From Crocosphaera chwakensis CCY0110 (GTDB taxonomy: Bacteria; Cyanobacteriota; Cyanobacteriia; Cyanobacteriales; Microcystaceae), in assembly GCF_000169335.1 (NCBI RefSeq), contig NZ_AAXW01000010.1, positions 62,001-126,000 on the forward strand: a stretch of 64,000 nucleotides of DNA. The letters run 5' to 3'. Numbering within the stretch: position 1 is the first letter of the stretch; each line of letters starts with the position of its first letter. The notes below the pieces were generated by a model. That model saw only the letters and a program-made list of their open reading frames with translations, had not been told where the DNA came from and did not search any database. The translations under genes were made by a program, and so were the position numbers. Shown here piece by piece: positions 59,958-64,000 of the stretch.

Positions 59958-62309
59958 GTGTCGAATCGATTTCAATTCAAGGTGAAACAACAACTAAGAC
60001 AACTATTGCTGTCAATAGCCGATAAATTAGAAAGTGATCCCTCGACAGCATCACCCGTAACCACAGAAAAACCGAAAAAACGAAGACGGTTTAGACGACG
60101 TAAAAAACGAGAGAAAGGACAAAATAACAATATTCTCACGCAAAGAGTAATTTCTCCTCTACAAAAAATAGTTAGTGTGCGTCGTAGTCGACGGTTTTGG
60201 TTATTGTTAGGAGTCAGTTTAGGCTTAAGTAGTGGAACGATCGCCCTAGGATACGGTATTTATCAGATAGAAACTAGCATCACCGAATCAGTCGAAGATG
60301 TCTTAGTGTATGCTCGTCCCGAAACCTTGACGATTGAAGGAGCAGACGGAGAAATCTTACAACAAATTGGCCCAGTGAGCCACGAAAAATTAAAAATATG
60401 GCAGATTCCTGATACGGTACAACAAGCCTTTATTGCCAGTGAAGATAGTCGCTTTGAAAACCATAGAGGGGTAGATATTCAAGGCATTATTCGCGCTGCT
60501 TTGTCTAACTTCCAAGCAGGGGAAGTGGTAGAAGGAGGAAGTACCATCACCCAACAGTTAGCGAGAATCGTCTTTTTAAATCAAGAGCGCAGCTTTACCC
60601 GAAAATTTAAAGAAATGCGCCTTGCCCAAAAAATTGAAAATAACTTTAATAAACAGCAAATATTAGAACGGTATCTTAACTTAGTTTACTTAGGCTCTGG
60701 AGCCTACGGTGTGGCAGACGCTGCTTGGGTCCATTTTAGTAAACCCATTGAAGACTTAACCATTTCAGAAGCAGCCACTTTAGCTGGTATTGTTCCAGCA
60801 CCAAGTCTATACTCTCCTTTAGAAAATAAAGAAGCAGCCAAAAAACAACGGGACTTAGTGTTAGAAAGAATGGCTAAAGAAGAGTTTATTACTGAGTCTG
60901 AGTTAAATAATGCGATCGCTTCTCCTGTAGCTGTTAACCCCAGTCAACCGAAACGTTTTGCTAGAAAAGCTCCCTATTTTACTGATTATATTCAACAACA
61001 ACTGCCTAACTACGTCTCCCCAGAGGTGATCCAAGCAGGAGGGATCACCGTTGAAACTACCCTCAATAGTCAATGGCAAGAAGCAGCCGAAGAGGCGATC
61101 GAAAACGCCATTCGCTATGGTCGTTGGCAAGGGTATAAACAAGCCTCATTAACCGCCATTGACCCTCGTAACGGACAGATAAAGGTGATGGTAGGAGGTA
61201 ACGACTACGAAAATAACCAATATAACCGTGTTACTCAAGCCAAACGCCAACCCGGTTCGACCTTTAAAGCCTTTGTGTATGCTACAGCGATCGCTGCTGG
61301 TTTTTCTCCCTATCGCACCTTTACAGATGCTCCTTACATTGTTGATGGTTATCGCCCTGAAAATTATGGGGATCAATACAGTGGGGGACAGGTTTCAATG
61401 CGTCAGGCCATTGCTTCCTCTTTAAACGTTGTCGCAGTGCAAACCTTAGTGCAAGTGGGTTGGAACCCCATCATTAATATAGCGCAACGGATGGGTATCG
61501 AATCCGAACTTAAACCTACCTATTCTTTAGCTTTAGGAGCCTGGGAAGTCAACTTATTAGAACTTACCAACGCTTACGCCACCTTAGCTAACGAAGGGAT
61601 TTATCAAGAAGCTCATGGCATTAGTCGTATTTTAGATCGTCACGGTAAAGTGCTTTATCAAGCTCAAGCGGATACTTTACAAGCGATCGATGCTAACACC
61701 ACCAATATTATGACTTGGATGTTGCGAGGGGTGGTGACATCGGGAACCGGAACCCCTGCTAGGCTCGGAAGAAGACCCGTTGCCGGCAAGACAGGAACCT
61801 CCGATCAAGCCAGAGATTTATGGTTTGTGGGCTATATTCCCCAATTAACGGCCGGGGTTTGGCTCGGTAATGATAATAATAAGCCTACGTGGGGAGCGAG
61901 TACCACCGCAGCAAGAGTTTGGGGCGAGTTTATGGAAGAAGCAACAGAGAATATGGACATTGAGTCTTTTCCTGACTTACCCCGTTTAGATGGACGCAAA
62001 GGAAGCATCAAAGCCGAACCCCTCAAGCCTAAAAAAGCTTATTATCAACGAGTTGCCCCCCCTGAACCCGAACCCGAACCCCAAGCCCGTAGAACAACTC
62101 GTCGTCGTTATGCCCGTCGTTCCTCTACCACAGCACAACGTTCAGCCCCTCCCCGACAAAGAACGGTGAGTCGTCCTCCTGTTCGTTCCCAGACAGCAGC
62201 AGCCCCAAAACCTGACCCTAAGCCCGTTGAAACCGTGGAAGCATCCCCTGCGCCAGAAGTATCGAATATTGCCCCTCCCGCTCCTCCTGCAGCTAGGAAA
62301 ACGGAGTGA
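59958..62309 (+). CDS. Class A penicillin-binding protein, PBP1A type
   Basis: A 783-residue bifunctional peptidoglycan synthase. Basic N-terminal cytosolic part (KKRRRFRRRKK), membrane helix about 81-103, glycosyltransferase (SEDSRFENHRGVDIQGIIRA with Glu162, GGSTITQQLARIVFL), transpeptidase with GSTFK (SxxK), SSLN and KTGTS, and a long Pro/Arg-rich C-terminal tail (from about 690). GTG start at 59958 after GAGGAG at 59947-59952. The tail has low-complexity EPEPEPQ and Pro/Ala repeats. Confidence 0.94.
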   Translation: MSNRFQFKVKQQLRQLLLSIADKLESDPSTASPVTTEKPKKRRRFRRRKKREKGQNNNILTQRVISPLQKIVSVRRSRRFWLLLGVSLGLSSGTIALGYGIYQIETSITESVEDVLVYARPETLTIEGADGEILQQIGPVSHEKLKIWQIPDTVQQAFIASEDSRFENHRGVDIQGIIRAALSNFQAGEVVEGGSTITQQLARIVFLNQERSFTRKFKEMRLAQKIENNFNKQQILERYLNLVYLGSGAYGVADAAWVHFSKPIEDLTISEAATLAGIVPAPSLYSPLENKEAAKKQRDLVLERMAKEEFITESELNNAIASPVAVNPSQPKRFARKAPYFTDYIQQQLPNYVSPEVIQAGGITVETTLNSQWQEAAEEAIENAIRYGRWQGYKQASLTAIDPRNGQIKVMVGGNDYENNQYNRVTQAKRQPGSTFKAFVYATAIAAGFSPYRTFTDAPYIVDGYRPENYGDQYSGGQVSMRQAIASSLNVVAVQTLVQVGWNPIINIAQRMGIESELKPTYSLALGAWEVNLLELTNAYATLANEGIYQEAHGISRILDRHGKVLYQAQADTLQAIDANTTNIMTWMLRGVVTSGTGTPARLGRRPVAGKTGTSDQARDLWFVGYIPQLTAGVWLGNDNNKPTWGASTTAARVWGEFMEEATENMDIESFPDLPRLDGRKGSIKAEPLKPKKAYYQRVAPPEPEPEPQARRTTRRRYARRSSTTAQRSAPPRQRTVSRPPVRSQTAAAPKPDPKPVETVEASPAPEVSNIAPPAPPAARKTE

Positions 62310-62442
62310 ATAGACCTTATCTCGTTACTATGGTTCACATAATTTGTTACGCCACGAAAGGTATGTGGAATTTGGGATCAAAGTTATATTGCTCGTTTTG
62401 TTTTGAAGTCGGTCAATTTTAGTCAATTTAGACAGTTTCAAA

Positions 62443-62487
62443 ACCTCCGACCCACCTTCAATTAAATTCAAGGTGGAAAGCGGAGGT
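62443..62487. terminator. Hairpin between convergent genes
   Basis: ACCTCCG/CGGAGGT (62443-62449/62481-62487) with nested CCACCTT/AAGGTGG (62452-62458/62470-62476). It lies after the PBP gene and after the small membrane-protein gene on the other strand. No long T run follows. Confidence 0.6.
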
Positions 62488-62547
62488 GCATTCCGTACTT
62501 TTAGGCTATCTATAGTAAATAAAGTCCTAGAAATTCCTAGAATTTAC

Positions 62548-62658
62548 TTAGTTCTCTGCTTTATTCTCGTTAGCAAAATAAGCCCAAGTCCCTAATGTGG
62601 CAGCTAATAACCAGCCAAATACTAAAACTAAAACAACAGGTAAAAAATCAGTAGTCAT
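62548..62658 (-). CDS. 36-residue single-helix membrane protein
   Basis: A 36-residue protein MTTDFLPVVLVLVFGW followed by LLAATLGTWAYFANENKAEN. It has one hydrophobic helix (about 5-28) and an acidic/basic tail. The Shine-Dalgarno GGAGG (complement of 62666-62670) with 7-base spacing to ATG supports translation. The shape resembles the small subunits of photosystem, cytochrome b6f, NDH or oxidase complexes, but I cannot match it to a named one. Convergent with the PBP gene. Confidence 0.75.
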   Translation of the reverse strand: MTTDFLPVVLVLVFGWLLAATLGTWAYFANENKAEN

Positions 62659-62995
62659 AATCGAGCCTCCGATAAGTAAAAACACTTATCAATCTTCGTT
62701 CATTCACAACATAGCAACTCCTCAACAGCAATTGCAATATTTCTTAACGAATTGACTAAATTGTTAGAACCTTTAATATTTTTCTCAGAAAACTGTTAAT
62801 AAATTCTTAATCTTAGCTAGAATAAGATTTAGCTTGTAGGACTAATTTTTACAGTATTTTCCATTTTTTCGAGAAATATCTACCCATCAATCTTACTTAA
62901 AAAAATATCCTTAGATGAGTTTTTTAGATATTCTTAAATCCGCAATTCATTTAGTCATGAAATGATAAAATAAGTAATTCATTAATTTAGTTCAA
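62659..62995. other. Intergenic region
   Basis: AT-rich DNA with the promoter of the small membrane protein and no recognised gene, leading into the racemase remnant. Confidence 0.35.
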
Positions 62996-63287
62996 ACAGT
63001 TTTAGCTCCTGATTTCTTAGTTGAATATACTACTTCTGAATGATGGAACTGATTCTATAGATAGTCGCTATACAGAATTTTTTGAGTATTAAGAAATTAC
63101 TCAATTATCTTTAGAAGCTAAAAAATCAGGTTTTGATGGAATTTTTATTGATTGCTTTCGATGCCTATTCTTGACCCTACTTTAACTGCTATTTGCCAAC
63201 TTAAATCTCTTATTCGATGCAATCTCGTCTCCAGTCGTCTTACCTATCATCCAATTTCACTCAGGGGTTCTGGCACAGTAGTAAAAT
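62996..63287 (+). pseudogene. Asp/Glu racemase-family remnant
   Basis: No single frame is open, but pieces in different frames line up with Asp/Glu (hydantoin) racemases: FLVEYTTS; then NDGTDSIDSRYTEFFEY-stop-EITQLSLEAKKSGFDGIFIDCF; then MPILDPTLTAICQL; then SPVVLPIIQFHSG. The SIDSRYTEF, GFDGIFIDCFG-PILD and SPVV stretches correspond to the conserved SIESRYDE, GFDAIVIDCFGDPGLD and PVVG parts. At least one stop and about two or three frame shifts separate them. Identification is by eye. Confidence 0.55.
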
Positions 63288-63314
63288 AAAACAAATGAAT
63301 CAACTGTTGAGCCA

Positions 63315-64000
63315 ATGGCTATTAAACGTAATCAAAACCCCAATAAGAACAATAACACCGATAATACTGAAGACAGGGAACTATTAAAAACAACACAAAC
63401 AACTCAAGACAAAGATAATTTAGAAGAGAGTATCCGTCCCCATTCGTTTGATGAATATATTGGACAAAAAGACCTCAAAGATGTTTTATCCATCGTAATA
63501 GAAGCGGCCAAAACTCGAAATGAACCGATGGATCATCTTTTACTATATGGACCTCCTGGCCTGGGAAAAACCACTATTTCCCTAATTTTAGCGTCAGAAA
63601 TGGGAGTAAATTGTAAAATCACAGCAGCTCCTGCTTTAGAAAGACCAAGGGATATTACAGGACTGTTAGTTAATTTAAAACCAGGGGATATCTTATTTAT
63701 TGATGAAATTCATCGCCTAAACCGTTTAACCGAAGAATTGCTCTATCCTGCTATGGAAGATTATCGTCTTGAGATTACCATTGGCAAAGGACAAGCAGCA
63801 AGAACCCGTAGTATTCCCTTACCGAAATTTACCCTAGTGGGAGCAACCACTAAAGTCGGTTCCTTAACGTCTCCTCTGCGCGATCGCTTTGGCCTTATTC
63901 AACGGTTGAAGTTCTATGATCCCGAAGAATTAGCGTTAATTATTAAACGAACGGCTAAATTATTAAATACTTCTATTACTGAACAAGGGTCCCAAGAAAT
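63315..64000 (+). CDS. ruvB: Holliday junction DNA helicase RuvB, 5' part
   Basis: The first 228 codons of ruvB, open to the window edge. From ATG 63315 (MAIKRNQNPNKNNNT) it reads ESIRPHSFDEYIGQKDLKDVL, Walker A GPPGLGKTT, LERPRDITGLL, Walker B LFIDEIHRLNR, and GATTKVGSLTSPLRDRFG (sensor 1 and Arg finger region). RuvB drives branch migration with RuvA. The N-terminus has an Asn-rich extension of about 35 residues before the core, longer than in E. coli but common in cyanobacteria. Confidence 0.97.
   Translation, partial: MAIKRNQNPNKNNNTDNTEDRELLKTTQTTQDKDNLEESIRPHSFDEYIGQKDLKDVLSIVIEAAKTRNEPMDHLLLYGPPGLGKTTISLILASEMGVNCKITAAPALERPRDITGLLVNLKPGDILFIDEIHRLNRLTEELLYPAMEDYRLEITIGKGQAARTRSIPLPKFTLVGATTKVGSLTSPLRDRFGLIQRLKFYDPEELALIIKRTAKLLNTSITEQGSQE

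Noticed and set aside
1..64000. CRISPR array
   Set aside because: No regularly spaced direct repeats were seen; tandem repeats found are heptamers without spacers.
1..64000. tRNA or rRNA genes
   Set aside because: No cloverleaf or T-loop pattern of the right shape found by eye; not excluded by a program.

Overview
The window looks like chromosomal DNA of a unicellular, probably nitrogen-fixing cyanobacterium of the Crocosphaera/Cyanothece type. Evidence: AT-rich sequence with many copies of the HIP1 octamer GCGATCGC; the cyanophycin pair cphB-cphA; dapL-type lysine biosynthesis; a cystine lyase of the Synechocystis type; cyanobacteria-restricted small families (DUF2949, DUF6887/DUF6888-like); a PEP-CTERM protein; and short heptameric tandem repeats. 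Species assignment is inference. No tRNA, rRNA or CRISPR array was seen.

Layout. 1-15.6 kb is mostly housekeeping: the 3' end of glgB, aqpZ, mnmE, a small DUF6888/DUF6887 cluster with a nonsense-mutated third member, a DCC thiol oxidoreductase, cystine lyase, dapL, a GNAT enzyme, an ABC-F ATPase, a methyltransferase, glyS and an RnfD/NqrB-like membrane protein. 16-21 kb holds a PEP-CTERM secreted protein, an unassigned P-loop NTPase next to an ABC exporter (separated by a small inverted-repeat element flanked by a duplicated gene start), and an esterase. 21-28.6 kb is a two-component locus whose sensor kinase is cleanly split by a complete IS66-family element (14-bp terminal inverted repeats, 8-bp target duplication), divergent from a MacA/MacB-like adaptor and permease.

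28.6-34 kb is an accessory island: Uma2 nuclease, PIN toxin, MazEF-like pair, lone ParD-like antitoxin, three nested-length paralogues of one HigA-like antitoxin, a decayed DUF6745 gene and a heptad-repeat coiled-coil gene. Two of the HigA-like paralogues have a shared 19-bp palindrome upstream, a candidate operator. 34-49 kb has a YdeP-type molybdoenzyme, a CPBP protease, clpS, two tandem Ser/Thr kinases with membrane domains, cphA and cphB, a strongly structured intergenic repeat, trmD and an FAD enzyme with an internal Rieske domain. 49-64 kb has a 1497-residue CheB-CheR-PAS-kinase-receiver hybrid, a PfpI/DJ-1 protein, a decaying MntA-HepT pair, an HpnA-like epimerase, an ABC ATPase, an M24 peptidase, DUF2949, LD-carboxypeptidase, a class A PBP, an unlisted 36-residue membrane protein with an excellent ribosome site, the remains of an Asp/Glu racemase-family gene, and the 5' part of ruvB.

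The strongest new observations are the frame-exact reconstruction of the IS66-interrupted kinase, the HigA-like paralogue series with a shared operator-like palindrome, the catalytically dead MntA next to a truncated HepT, and the nested-hairpin repeat between cphB and trmD. I did not find a clear, wholly novel system. The best candidates for unknown function are the P-loop NTPase/ABC pair at 17.3-20.3 kb and the tandem kinases at 38-42 kb.
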